Assembly (NCBI GenBank): GCA_025331445.1
Contig: JAIWNE010000009.1
Span: 62,001 to 126,000 of the forward strand
Origin: Blakeslea trispora
Lineage: Eukaryota; Mucoromycota; Mucoromycetes; Mucorales; Choanephoraceae
Length of the DNA stretch: 64,000 bases
Direction of reading: 5' to 3'
Position 1 is the stretch's first letter. Each line of letters begins with the position of its first letter. Below the pieces are notes generated by a model that did no database searches, was not told the origin of the DNA, and saw nothing but the letters and a program-made list of their open reading frames with translations. Positions 1 through 10,406 of this stretch are shown here, piece by piece. Made by a program: the position numbers and the translations under genes.

Positions 1-1257
1 ACCGAAGATGTGATGGTGAAAGGCTCCTATTGAGCAGGGATCCTCCCGAGGATCATATAGTTAGGGCTAGACTGCGTGGGCAGGATAACCTAGCTATATG
101 TGATGGGCGCAATTCAAAAAAAATGAAAAATATTATCTCCAAATCAAATGGTGTTATGAAAGTAATATCATTGGATCAAAGGAGAAGGGGGGGGTTAAAC
201 ATGTCTTTTGTCTAACTTAGTCAAAATAAAGATTATTGAGCGTTATTCTTTTTAAAAGGTCAATTGATTTTCTAAAGGCTTAAAACTCTTCATAATGATT
301 CTTTTTTCTTGCTCAACTTGTGAAGCTTCTCAATGCTTGGAAAAAGATTGAAGCGTTAGCTCTTGACTTTGAATTGCTTGTGGGGTTCATTTGTTAGTAC
401 TTTGTATTAAATTTCACTGGACTTTGAGACTCTTTCCAGTCAAATGTACACAGTTGTATAAGCATCTGTTTCTTTTTGAGAATTCTGATTACTAGCAGAA
501 ATGAAAGCGAAAGTAAAACAATATCCAATGATGAAAGGGAATTTATAAGAAAATTTGATTATCAGAGTGATGATCTTATATTATTTCAGTTTGAAAGAGA
601 CACCTACCAGCTTAAAGACAAAACGTGAGACTCCTCTTAAGAACATTTCATTTTAAAAAGATTGTAGAAACTGCAATATAATGCTCAAGGGAATATGACA
701 GTTGTGCGGTTTAGACAAAGTAGCAAGATTCATTTCCCTAAGCTTCTCTTCATTCTATGATGATAACATGATAGTGAAATGCACTATATAAAACAGAAAG
801 TTGCACCCTTTCTGATCTAACAATTCATCAAGTATAGTCAAAATAAACAAAAAAGAAGTGGAACTACATTTGATACGATTTCTGTTTAACCCATTTCTAG
901 TCTATCAAAAGAAAAAGTAAAAGGGCAAATATCTTGTTAGATCAAAAAGACAGAAAATATTCTTGTCTTTATAAAACAAAGTCACTCAGTAGCTTTTATC
1001 ACATAATAAGAGGTTATTCTCTTTACAATTGTGAAGAAAAGACATATATCTTGTATTTGATTTAAAGAGCAATATTTAAGCTTTATGCTTTTTTATCATT
1101 ATATCAAATAGCAGATAAGCAAAGAAGCGATAGGAACAGTAGAAGTAGAAAGCAATAGTAGTGAACTAGAACAGAGCAAGGCAATTCATCTAGACTCTGT
1201 CGAGTTGGCATTGTTTTTAAAACCTCATTGATCAAAAGCTTATTGAAACCACTCAAC
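1..1257. other. Intergenic, no assignable gene
   Basis: AT-rich non-coding sequence. The first ~110 bases are more GC-rich than the rest and contain a short imperfect palindrome (gatcctc/gaggatc near 39-54). The only ORF, at 30-215, is short and unlike anything I recognise. The stretch could be the edge of an older repeat, but no terminal repeats are visible. Confidence 0.5.
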
Positions 1258-1445
1258 TACTGTTTTTTGAATACGAGTTTGCGTTGAGATAAAAATTAAT
1301 TTACGCTGACATTAAAAGAATATTTACGTCAAGGTAAAAATAGTTTTGCACCAAGAGATTAGAAAAAAATATATAAAATAACCTAAAATATCGCAAAGGT
1401 TTCGACTCCTTTTATCTTTTATTTAGTTTAAATATTAGGAAAAAC

Positions 1446-2838
1446 ATGCAAAGCGTTAGTGGATTTATCACTAATAGTGAAATCATTTCAGATAATGATA
1501 TGGACACTTCATCTGACGATCATATGGAAGATGACGAGAAGGAAGAAGTGGAAATTGAGCATTTCAGTTTGAGCGAAGAATGGATGGAGAAAATAAGACG
1601 CATTGGAAATGATTCTCTATCATATGTACGTGAATATATGGAGGTAGATTTAATAGAGGAAGAGAATGAAGATTTTTTTGGAGATGCTTTTCTCTTCGCA
1701 GAGTCAATGCCATTGAGAAAAAGACATACAGCTTTGAATGTTAAAACAAGAGGTTCTTACAGAAAATATACTCCTAAACAAGTTGAAAAACTCTTCGACT
1801 TAATAATCGAAGAAGGATTCACGACAAAAGCTGCAGCTTTAGCCACTGGGATTGATGTACGCACTGCCCAGAATTACGTTAAAACTTATAACAATGATCC
1901 TGAGAGACGACTTCCAGGATCTTATTCTAAACCTCGTGGAAGACCTCGTAATAAGTTGACTGAGGAGCATTCTAAATTTCTAGTTGACTATATCGAAAAG
2001 AATACCACTGCTATATTAGATGAGTTAAAGTTAAAACTTTGTGAGAAATTTGAGGGTTTGAAAATCTCTATTTCTGCCATCCACAAACATTTAGTACATA
2101 AGCATAACATTACGTTAAAGAAACTTGAAAAAATACCAGCAGCAAGAAATTCTGACAGAGTAATAGCATTACGAAAAGCGATTGTTGAACAATATAAGAG
2201 TGATGCAGATATGGATTTTTCTAAGAATTGTGTTTTTATCGATGAAGCAGGTTTCAATTTGCATACGCAAAGAAACCACGGCCGTTCATTAAAACGCACA
2301 CCTGCAAAGGGCACTGTACCAACTGGAAAAGGTGTGACATTTACAATTTTAGGTGCAATTTCTCAAGCAGGTATCATAAATATTGGCGTTAAAAAACCAG
2401 AATCAGCTTCTTCTAAAAAAAAGAAGGGCAGATGGTAAGGAAGTAAAAATCAATGGCAAAGTTGGGACAAGAAGTGAGCACTTTTTGGCTTATCTAAACA
2501 ACGTGATGGATACACTAGATAAAAATAATATAAAGGGGCAGTATATTGTTATGGATAATGCACCTATTCATAAGCCAAAAGTAATCAAAGCATTGATCGA
2601 AGAACGAGGACATAAGTGCATATATTTGCCACCATATTCTCCTTTCTTGAATCCAATCGAGGAATTTTGGTCAAAAGTAAAAGCTGGTGTTAGAAGAACA
2701 CCATTGACGACAGATGATCGTCTCACAGATCGTATATGTGAATCGGCTGGAAAAGTAACAAAAAAGGATTGTGAAGGATGGATTAAGCATTCAATGTCAT
2801 TTTTCCAGAAGTGTTTGAATGAGGAAAGAAATCTTTAA
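1446..2838 (+). pseudogene. Tc1/mariner-family transposase, split by a frameshift in an A8 run
   Basis: DDE/D transposase encoded in two overlapping frames: 1446-2438, then a frame open from 2383 to 2838. The N-terminal part is acidic. It is followed by a helix-turn-helix (about residues 108-150), a GRPR motif near 165, a second DNA-binding region, and the first catalytic Asp (D266, in VFIDEAGF). The second frame carries VMDNAPIH (Asp codon at 2554) and NPIEEFW (Glu codon at 2659), a D34E spacing as in Tc1. The frames join if one base is skipped in the eight-A run at 2415-2422. I infer either an inactivating one-base insertion (or assembly error) or +1 slippage. Residues 1-266 are repeated in the opposite orientation in the right arm (4297-5096). 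This is the only copy here with the complete catalytic triad. Confidence 0.85.
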
Positions 2839-3159
2839 AATAGTCAGTAGGAGTGCAGCTTCAACAGACGCACTCTGAATGCTCACTGAGATTTTAACAT
2901 CATGAAACAAGTACAGCGACTCCACCCCCAAAGTTCGTTTCCAATTTTATAAGTTCGCTTTTTGATTGGTCAAGGTTCGTTTTTGTAAATCATCCAAACT
3001 TGCTGGCGTCGCCCAAAGTGTTACGTCATAAATTTAAAAAGTCACAAGTTTCCACCAAAAAAAAACCCAGAGTGTTTTGTTTTCGCTCAGGTTTCGTTCA
3101 GGTTTCGTTCAAGTTTCGGTTTCGCTCAGGTTTCGGTTTCGCTCAGGCTTCGATTTAAA
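2839..3159. repeat. Spacer with TTTCG-type tandem repeats upstream of the nuclease-like ORF
   Basis: Non-coding spacer inside the composite element. At about 3077-3156 it contains degenerate tandem copies built on 'tttcgctcagg' and 'tttcgttcagg', with interspersed 'tttcggtttcg'. The array ends four bases before the ATG at 3160. Position suggests a promoter or transposase-binding array; that is inference. Just after the transposase stop (about 2846-2885) there is a weak hairpin (gagtgc/gcactc) inside the 3' untranslated part. Confidence 0.6.
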
Positions 3160-4146
3160 ATGAGTTTATTCGTTCTTCCCAAGTGGTTGTGTCCTGGAAC
3201 AGATTTAATGTCAAAAGCCATCATCCACGATTCTAAAATCATCAACATTATTACAACTACTCTGTCAAATACACAAAATGATTACCTAGTAGGGAATCCT
3301 GAGTGGAATAACGGCACTCGCTCAGATGTTGTCCTAGAAGCAAAGTCATCAGTATTGAACCTTCCCCCAATAATCATAGAAATTCAACATACGGTTAACA
3401 GATTGTTTATGAAGAGAGTCATAAATTACAGTCTTGAAGCTTTTAATAGACACAAATTGGACCCTATTGTTCTAATCATATGTACTGATACCTTATCTGA
3501 TTCTATTGCCAAAGAAGTAAAGACCAGCGATATTCCTGCTTGCTATGACTTCCCTTCTACAGGTTGGGCTTCTAATTGCCTGATTGTATGTAAAAGACGC
3601 GTCCTAGAGTATACTGATATCATGCCTTTGAATCCATTCATTGCTCTTACTTTATTTCTGACCAGCCGGGAACTTACAGAAAATTGTTCACTTTACCAAG
3701 ATGATCCAACTATGCAATATTTGTACACTTTGGTGTCACATTTTCATCACAATCGTCTTGGAGATCAGCATATCACCGATATTTTGGCACAAGTACTGGA
3801 TACCCAAGATCACGAACATACCAAAATATTGGAACTTATTGACCAAAATTCATCACCCAAAACAGTTGCCAAAGCCATCAAGAATTTACAATCACAAAAC
3901 TACGCAATGAAAAGGAAATACACTGATGTGAATCTCGGGCCCTCCTCTATCCCTACTAATATCTCAACAGCAGCAGTAGACCCTACAATTAGTGAAAATA
4001 TTGACTTTACGCTAGAATCGATCACTCCATATGAACGAGGTGTGATATTTGTTGAAAATTATAAGCATACTAGGATGCAAAAAGGGTTCAAAAGAATGGA
4101 TTGGTCAGCATGTTATTCTAAAGGAATTGAATTTGATGTATTGTAA
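3160..4146 (+). CDS. Rpn-like PD-(D/E)XK nuclease-fold protein carried inside the transposon
   Basis: Intact single-exon ORF of 328 residues starting at an ATG. I do not recognise a named gene. The N-terminal third resembles the core of the Rpn/PDDEXK_2 nuclease group: RSDVVL gives Asp56, followed by a hydrophobic strand with EIQ (Glu74, Gln76), then R86 and Y90 in FMKRVINYS. In that family the motif is D...(E)xQ followed by an R..Y helix, and Gln replaces the usual Lys. The C-terminal half looks helical, with no membrane segment or signal peptide. The gene lies wholly in the unique centre of the composite element, in the same direction as the transposase, behind a tandem-repeat spacer. It may be a cargo gene or an accessory factor that makes or resolves DNA breaks. 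The fold assignment rests on motif recognition only; codon usage looks like that of the neighbouring transposase. Confidence 0.6.
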   Translation: MSLFVLPKWLCPGTDLMSKAIIHDSKIINIITTTLSNTQNDYLVGNPEWNNGTRSDVVLEAKSSVLNLPPIIIEIQHTVNRLFMKRVINYSLEAFNRHKLDPIVLIICTDTLSDSIAKEVKTSDIPACYDFPSTGWASNCLIVCKRRVLEYTDIMPLNPFIALTLFLTSRELTENCSLYQDDPTMQYLYTLVSHFHHNRLGDQHITDILAQVLDTQDHEHTKILELIDQNSSPKTVAKAIKNLQSQNYAMKRKYTDVNLGPSSIPTNISTAAVDPTISENIDFTLESITPYERGVIFVENYKHTRMQKGFKRMDWSACYSKGIEFDVL

Positions 4147-4271
4147 GCTAGATGCATCATTAAATCAAGACATTTATTCAAGACACAATTCTACTTTGTG
4201 TCACCAAGCTCAATTTATATTGACAATCTCATTCTACACTGAATAAAACCCTCTCTTTAATCTTGTTTAAC

Positions 4272-5096
4272 TCATCTTGACTTAACAGATAAATTATCAT
4301 CGATAAAAACACAATTCTTAGAAAAATCCATATCTGCATCACTCTTATATTGTTCAACAATCGCTTTTCGTAATGCTATTACTCTGTCAGAATTTCTTGC
4401 TGCTGGTATTTTTTCAAGTTTCTTTAACGTAATGTTATGCTTATGTACTAAATGTTTGTGGATGGCAGAAATAGAGATTTTCAAACCCTCAAATTTCTCA
4501 CAAAGTTTTAACTTTAACTCATCTAATATAGCAGTGGTATTCTTTTCGATATAGTCAACTAGAAATTTAGAATGCTCCTCAGTCAACTTATTACGAGGTC
4601 TTCCACGAGGTTTAGAATAAGATCCTGGAAGTCGTCTCTCAGGATCATTGTTATAAGTTTTAACGTAATTCTGGGCAGTGCGTACATCAATCCCAGTGGC
4701 TAAAGCTGCAGCTTTTGTCGTGAATCCTTCTTCGATTATTAAGTCGAAGAGTTTTTCAACTTGTTTAGGAGTATATTTTCTGTAAGAACCTCTTGTTTTA
4801 ACATTCAAAGCTGTATGTCTTTTTCTCAATGGCATTGACTCTGCGAAGAGAAAAGCATCTCCAAAAAAATCTTCATTCTCTTCCTCTATTAAATCTACCT
4901 CCATATATTCACGTACATATGATAGAGAATCATTTCCAATGCGTCTTATTTTCTCCATCCATTCTTCGCTCAAACTGAAATGCTCAATTTCCACTTCTTC
5001 CTTCTCGTCATCTTCCATATGATCGTCAGATGAAGTGTCCATATCATTATCTGAAATGATTTCACTATTAGTGATAAATCCACTAACGCTTTGCAT
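4272..5096 (-). pseudogene. Truncated inverted copy of the transposase (right arm)
   Basis: Reading leftwards from the ATG at 5096, this copy repeats residues 1-266 of the left-arm transposase without a substitution that I could see. It then diverges just after the first catalytic Asp and stops at 4272. Homology ends at 4297, the exact counterpart of 2245 in the left arm. It lacks the second Asp and the Glu and so cannot be catalytic. It could still make a DNA-binding fragment that competes with the full transposase, because its leader (5097-5282) is identical to that of the left copy. That is inference. Confidence 0.85.
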
Positions 5097-5314
5097 GTTT
5101 TTCCTAATATTTAAACTAAATAAAAGATAAAAGGAGTCGAAACCTTTGCGATATTTTAGGTTATTTTATATATTTTTTTCTAATCTCTTGGTGCAAAACT
5201 ATTTTTACCTTGACGTAAATATTCTTTTAATGTCAGCGTAAATTAATTTTTATCTCAACGCAAACTCGTATTCAAAAAACAGTATGTTTTGAAAGGAAAA
5301 ATATCACTGCCTTG

Positions 5315-5334
5315 GCCGGACTATAAGGTCCGGC
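5315..5334 (+). other. Short perfect hairpin followed by T/A runs in the leader of the 5437 gene
   Basis: A seven-base stem (gccggac/gtccggc) with a six-base loop, directly followed by a T run and then an A run that can themselves pair. It sits between the transposon end and the ATG at 5437, so it may belong to the promoter or 5' leader of that gene. Function unknown. Confidence 0.4.
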
Positions 5335-5436
5335 TCTTTTTTTTTTAAAAAAAAAAAAGTCCCCCATCTCGAAGGAAGCAAGGGCCTTTTTAAAAAAAAG
5401 TTCTCTTTGTATCTCCTGAATAGATCTCGAATTATC

Positions 5437-6219
5437 ATGTTGAGAGCCACTACTACTAGCCTCATAAGAAACCAGCAGTGGAAGAACCAAACAGTCAACT
5501 GTTTCAGAAACTACGCTACTTCCGATGATAGCAACAAAAAGCAAGAACAACCACAAGAACAACAACAACAACAGCCTCTTTCACAACGTTTAGGAGGTAC
5601 TGGTCGTGGTCGAATCTTGGACGGAGCCACTGATCCTTTTGCCGCTTTCTTGGCTAATGCTAAGTCTCCTCGTAACCGTAACGGTAACTTTACACCTCGT
5701 CCTAGAAAGCAGAGACAAAACAACCAAGATCAATTTGCTGATGCCGAAGACAAACCTCAACAACCTCGTCAGAATGATAACAGACAGAACGACGGCAGAC
5801 AGAACGACAACAGACAGAACAGAAACAAACAAAACAGAAAGAAGCAAGAAGCTGCTGAACCAAACAGACGTGGTGGAAAGAAGATGAATGTACGCCGATC
5901 AGCTCCTCAAGAAGTGCGTACACGTCGTGCTACCACCTTCATTGATAAAGACATTGATTGGTCTTCATTTGAGGCCACTCAATTGTCCACTGCAGAACAA
6001 GTGGAAGTAGATGATCATGAATCAGTGTTGAAGGACATACAAGGTGACTACGGTAGATATCTCGGTGTAGGCACAGATATCAAATGGTCTGATGTGATTG
6101 AAGGTGATGCTGTCAGTAGCTTAGTTGGTAGTAACTCTACCTTTGATATTCAACAAAAGACTGCCTTTTTGGCTGCTGTCGTAAAGGCTACTGGTGGAGA
6201 ACAGGCTGCTAGAAAATAG
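5437..6219 (+). CDS. Probable mitochondrial low-complexity (Q/N/R-rich) protein
   Basis: Single-exon ORF of 260 residues. The first ATG in frame is at 5437; the frame is open upstream but only from a TTG. The N-terminus (MLRATTTSLIRNQQ) is basic with no acidic residues, as expected of a mitochondrial presequence, and RNYATS at about 24-29 looks like a cleavage region. A long Gln/Asn/Arg-rich segment with repeated RQND units (about residues 38-165) follows. The C-terminal 90 residues are ordered-looking (RRATTFIDKDIDWSSFEA... to the end) and end in a helical Ala-rich segment. I could not place it in a named family; a fungal mitoribosomal or mitochondrial RNA-associated protein is possible. A transposon lies 153 bp upstream and may have displaced its promoter. 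Confidence 0.65.
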   Translation: MLRATTTSLIRNQQWKNQTVNCFRNYATSDDSNKKQEQPQEQQQQQPLSQRLGGTGRGRILDGATDPFAAFLANAKSPRNRNGNFTPRPRKQRQNNQDQFADAEDKPQQPRQNDNRQNDGRQNDNRQNRNKQNRKKQEAAEPNRRGGKKMNVRRSAPQEVRTRRATTFIDKDIDWSSFEATQLSTAEQVEVDDHESVLKDIQGDYGRYLGVGTDIKWSDVIEGDAVSSLVGSNSTFDIQQKTAFLAAVVKATGGEQAARK

Positions 6220-6390
6220 AGCGAAACTTTGATATTGTTATTGTACATCATTTTTCCCCCTGAAATAGATTTGCACAAATTGTACAAAAGAAGATATTTA
6301 AATTGCATGTTAAAATAATAAAGGATTACAGACTCAAAAACACGCATACAGAGAGACGGTTTATATTGTACAAAATTTTATTATGATTGA

Positions 6391-8559
6391 TTATTGGGAT
6401 CTTAATTTTTGAATTTGAATATCAAGAGCTTCTCTATTGGGTAATTCTTTACATGCTCTATTATACACTTGACTAGCTTTCTGAAATTTCTTTTGTGAGT
6501 ACAAATAAGCAAGGTAAGCAAGATAGGTTTCTAAGAAAAGAAATTTGCTAAGTAAATGGACGCTATAGGCATGTTTTTCTTCTTACCTTCTTTATGATGT
6601 TCCATGCGGGTCACGTGATCATATAGGAACTCGACACTTGTTTGTCCTTGTTGATCAGGACTTCCATATTGATTTTCCAGCTCAATACAGGTCATGAAAA
6701 GGGCATAAGTAGGGTAAAAACTCTTGATCAACTTGCGATAGACAGTACGAGCAGACGCAATACCTTCTGTTTCTGCTGCCCAGGTCACATAACTGGATTG
6801 AACTACTTGTTTGATTTCATTACGTTCAGCAGACTCCGATGTCACTGAAGGCAACAACATGGTGGCCTTGGAGCAGGCTTGGAAGAAGGCCTCGTGCTTT
6901 TCTTCTGCTGTCATGGAAAGATGATGCTTGATCCAGTCTAAAAAGGATTGCCAAAGTTCCAAGGAAGCAGGGTTAGCCACAAGGGCCTTTGTGTAGATGG
7001 CTGATTGTTCTTCAGGATCAGCTAGTTCAATCCAACCAAGCCAAAGACGGACCTGTTGGGGAAAAGCAGCCAGACCATGTTCAACAACCATACTGGCCTT
7101 ATCTCGATCCCCTGTGGCCAACAATAGTTCAGTCCAGGCTTGATAAAGAGAGCCATTCAACTTGTGTTGTTTTTGACAGGCCTTGAAGATCTTGAGGGCG
7201 AGTTTGGTAAGGTATAATTTCAAGTTTTCTTCAGACACCATGGTCTGCCAACTCAAGACAAATTCAGCATATTCTTGCCACATTTCAGGTTCGTTCAGGT
7301 TAGCCACTGCCTCTTCGAAGTCAGCCACACAAGCACGTAAGGCAGTAATGAACTGAGGGTCGGAGACAGTTAGGTTGGGTGTCAGATGGCGCTTGGCCAA
7401 GACAGATTTAGCCTTGGGGTATGTGAGATCTTCTTGGATAGTCTGATAGACATGTTCCACATGAGCCTCTGTGTCTGTGAATTCACGATAGATCTCAATA
7501 AAGCGTTGTCGGAATTCAATGTCGGTAGGGATGGCCTGAATGGCATTGGTGTACACAATCTTGGCCAAGAGACCTTGTAAAATGGGGTTGTTGGCTTCTT
7601 CAAGAGCAGCCATCTCTTGTTCTGTCATCTTTTTCTTCTTTTTGTTCTGTTCATCTTGTTGCCATTGTGCTACATCCTCTCCTGTCAAGGCAGGTAGTTG
7701 TAATGTATTGTCATCCTCCTCGTCTTCCTGTGTGGGCTCAATGTCTTCTGCATGCTTTTGTTGATCAATACCCAACAATCGTCTTCTAAGCTTGATCTTT
7801 TCAATGTATAGTAATTCTAAGCGAAAGTATTCATGCCACAGTTGTTGATTTTCGGGCATCAGACGAAGTGCACGTTGCATCAAGACACGAGCTGCTGCTA
7901 TGTTGGCATTTTCTTCATTTTCCCAAGTAGCTGCCATAATCCATAAAGAAGCATTGTGAGGGTGATATTGAATGGCTCTAATCTCCCGATGAATCAATCA
8001 ACACAAACAGAATCCATGTAAACACACACACTTACTGTACAAAGACACTTGAGAGAATATTGTTGGATTTATGGCGTCTTGCATAATCAATGTATTGTAA
8101 CCATAGTGATAAATCATTCTTGAATTTTGTAGTGGCTCTTTTAAACAGATTGTAAATTCTTCGAGTACCAGAGTACTGTAAATCGTTTCCTTTTAAACTG
8201 TCCGTAATGCCTATAGAGGATAGATGGGGTCAGACGTTGGTTTGCCCCTTTCTTTCCGATAGTTGTATATGCTTTACCCATACGAGACACTCTCTTTTTA
8301 CGAAGTTCCTCCAAATTGATTTCATATTCAATGGCTCTCAAAAAATCTATTTTCTGCTTAATACGACGATGCAAGGCATATTCAAAGTTGGTTCTCTTTT
8401 TGATGATCGATTTGATCTCGACCTAAACAAGATTGACATGAGTGTTGCTGTCATACTCAGTGTATCTAATTCACTCACGGGTGAAAAAATGTTCTTTTTT
8501 TCGAGCCCTTCGAGCTCAGGAATCATCCGCTCAAGGTAATATTGTACTGATTCGGCCAT
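6391..8559 (-). CDS. UTP6: U3 snoRNA-associated protein 6 (UTP6), SSU processome HAT-repeat protein
   Basis: Five exons: 8479-8559, 8278-8422, 8036-8210, 6587-7977 and 6391-6530, joined by introns of 56, 67, 58 and 56 nt. All junctions keep phase and give 643 residues. The start MAESVQYYLERMIPELEGLEKK is the hallmark UTP6 N-terminus, followed by FEYALHRRIKQK and LSLWLQYIDYAR. The rest consists of HAT (half-a-TPR) repeats with regularly spaced W/Y residues. UTP6 is part of the UTP-B subcomplex of the small-subunit processome, which binds the 5' external transcribed spacer of pre-rRNA in the nucleolus. A charged insert (about residues 200-270, with a KKKKK run) is longer than in yeast, where the protein is about 440 residues. 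The gene converges with the one at 5437. Confidence 0.93.
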
Positions 8560-8682
8560 CGTGTTATTCTAAAGGTAATATATATGGAAAATAGATATTT
8601 GGGGTTTTTGTTTTATTAAAGTAAAGAGAAAAAAAAAAGTTAAAGTACAGATACAGGTGTGACTGGATATAAGCCACAAGTA

Positions 8683-10406
8683 TTACAAGAAACCAATGCG
8701 TTTACCAAGACAGAGACAACCTGTACAATAGATCGTCATACCACCCAAAATCCAATAAAAGTAAGCTAAATCAAGGTAGCTTTGACCGGGCACAAGGACG
8801 TTCATACCCCATAAACTACATATAAGGGTCAATGGAATAAAAACGGTGGCCAAGAAGGTCAATCGGTTCATGACTTGATTGGTCAGGATATATGTTTGTG
8901 TGAGCTCAAGGTTTACTTGGGCTAAATAGTTTGTATGGGCACGATGAAGGATACGATCATAATGATTGATATTCTGTAACATGGTAACCACGTGATCTAA
9001 GTAGACATATGAGTCCTTTGGTACTTTTGTATACATGTATATATATATATATATATATATGCATAATTTTACCTTGAATATCACCTAAATACAACAAGAC
9101 ATCTGAAAATGCTTTCTTTGTTTCCATAGTTGGGTTTGTGGAAGGGGAAGCACTATAGATGAGAGGAGTAGCTGCCCCACTCGTAAAATGATGTGCTGGT
9201 GTCAATCGAGCCATAGCAGCTGAAGGAGGAGGAGGAGGAGAGGTAGCAGCCTTAGTTAAGGCTTGATTGAGTTGAATAGGGAATGATTGTTGTTCTAGTT
9301 TAGTAGCATATTCTTTTGATTTATCTTCATATCGCTTCATAAGACTTTTAATGACATCCAATTTAGAGCCAAGTAAGCGAGACAACTGAGTGGATTGTTT
9401 TCGACAACGACTGATACGTTTCAACATGTCTGCCTTTTCTGACTTTCTCAATACCAACGAGAGTTCATCAATCGATACTGATTCTGTCTCAACCTGAAGA
9501 ATGATGGGTGCAAAACTATCTGTGATTGAATCGATAAGAGCATAATTCATCCAGTCTGAAGTGATGGGCATAAATTCCTTTAGTTGCTCGCAGCGTTCTC
9601 TTACACGATCAATATGATGGGAGTGTTTAAAATGGAACTATGCAGAGGTTTAGGTGAATATCATCCCATATACATAAAGTGTTGTTCTACATTACTGTCA
9701 AAAGGCCTTCTTGAAAGATCAATGAATAAAAGTTAAAGGGTATGATTCGATCAGTCAAAGGGTCTAAATCGATGGCTTTAAAGCACACAAAGGTATAATT
9801 GGGGAACAATTCAATCTTCTCACGTGGTTCCTGTGCTTGGATGTCTTCTGTCGTTAAAGGGTGCATATGGAATGTCTTGCTGAGAATAGCCATCTCTTCT
9901 GCTGTAGGACACAAGACATCAATCCACCAGCCCTTGGACTGAACAACAGACGACAAGGCTTCTTTTCCGTTCTCTGTCAGGATATGTTGAAGACTGGTGT
10001 GGGTGTTTTGGTGAGCAGAATAAGCTCGGAATCGAATTTCATTGGACATGGGCGAATCAAACACACAAGAGGGACGATAGAGTTGGTTCTGTCGACTGGG
10101 CTGTCTTGAGAGTTCAAGGGTGCCTTGAGATAGCTTGCGGTTTTGCACCATGCGATCAAACGCTTCTAGATCCACACGATCACCACTGTTGACTGTGAAT
10201 CGAGGAAATAGGACATCAGTCTTGACATCCTCAGGTTCTAATTCTTTGTCTATATGGATTTCTTCTTTAAAGAAGCTATGAAAGCTTTGTCGATGAGAGC
10301 GGTCTGATTCGAAACTTCCCGATCGTATCTGGTTGGGTTGTTCATCGCCTATAGAAAAGTTGCCAGTACCTCTTCGTCGAATAGATGTAGAGCGTTGGTA
10401 TGACAT
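8683..10406 (-). CDS. CorA/Alr/Mnr2-family Mg2+ transporter
   Basis: Three exons: 9696-10406, 9073-9637 and 8683-8996, in phase, encoding 529 residues. The ATG at 10406 was chosen because the upstream extension has only a TTG. A Ser/Arg-rich cytosolic N-terminus leads into the CorA cytoplasmic domain (LTTEDIQAQEPREKIELFPNY at about 200-220 and SSDW/TSDWMNYALID in exon 2) and a long helix. The C-terminus has two membrane segments. The first ends in the selectivity motif Gly-Met-Asn (LWGMNV, about residue 489). Fungal Alr1/Alr2 work at the plasma membrane and Mnr2 at the vacuole; I cannot separate them from sequence alone. The second intron (8997-9072) contains an (AT)n run. Confidence 0.92.
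9037..9061. repeat. (AT)n microsatellite inside an intron
   Basis: About a dozen AT dinucleotides within the 76-nt second intron of the CorA-family gene. Length polymorphism here could affect splicing because it makes up about a third of the intron. Confidence 0.85.

Larger units (their letters stand above)
1260..5282. mobile_element. Composite Tc1/mariner-like element with 986-bp inverted arms and a cargo ORF
   Basis: The left arm (1260-2245) and right arm (4297-5282) are inverted copies of equal length, 986 bp. Every stretch I compared is identical, including the ~186 bp of non-coding leader and the first 266 transposase codons. The outer ends read CTGTTTTTTGAATACG and its complement, and each is bordered by TA (1258-1259 and 5283-5284), the target duplication expected for Tc1/mariner insertion. 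Between the arms lie ~2.05 kb of unique DNA: the rest of the transposase (to 2838), a spacer with TTTCG-type tandem repeats, and a 328-residue nuclease-like ORF (3160-4146). No second short terminal repeat was seen after the transposase stop, so the mobile unit appears to be the whole 4,023 bp. The near-perfect arms suggest a recent insertion or recent arm homogenisation. The right end lies 153 bp upstream of the ATG at 5437. Confidence 0.85.

Noticed and set aside
2846..2885. Possible 3' terminal repeat of a shorter solo mariner element after the transposase stop
   Set aside because: The sequence does not match the CTGTTTTTTGAATACG terminus in either orientation and no TA border fits.
5272..5571. 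Minus-strand ORFs over the start of the mitochondrial gene
   Set aside because: Antisense to the presequence and Gln-rich region; one end runs into the transposon TIR and poly-A/T tracts.
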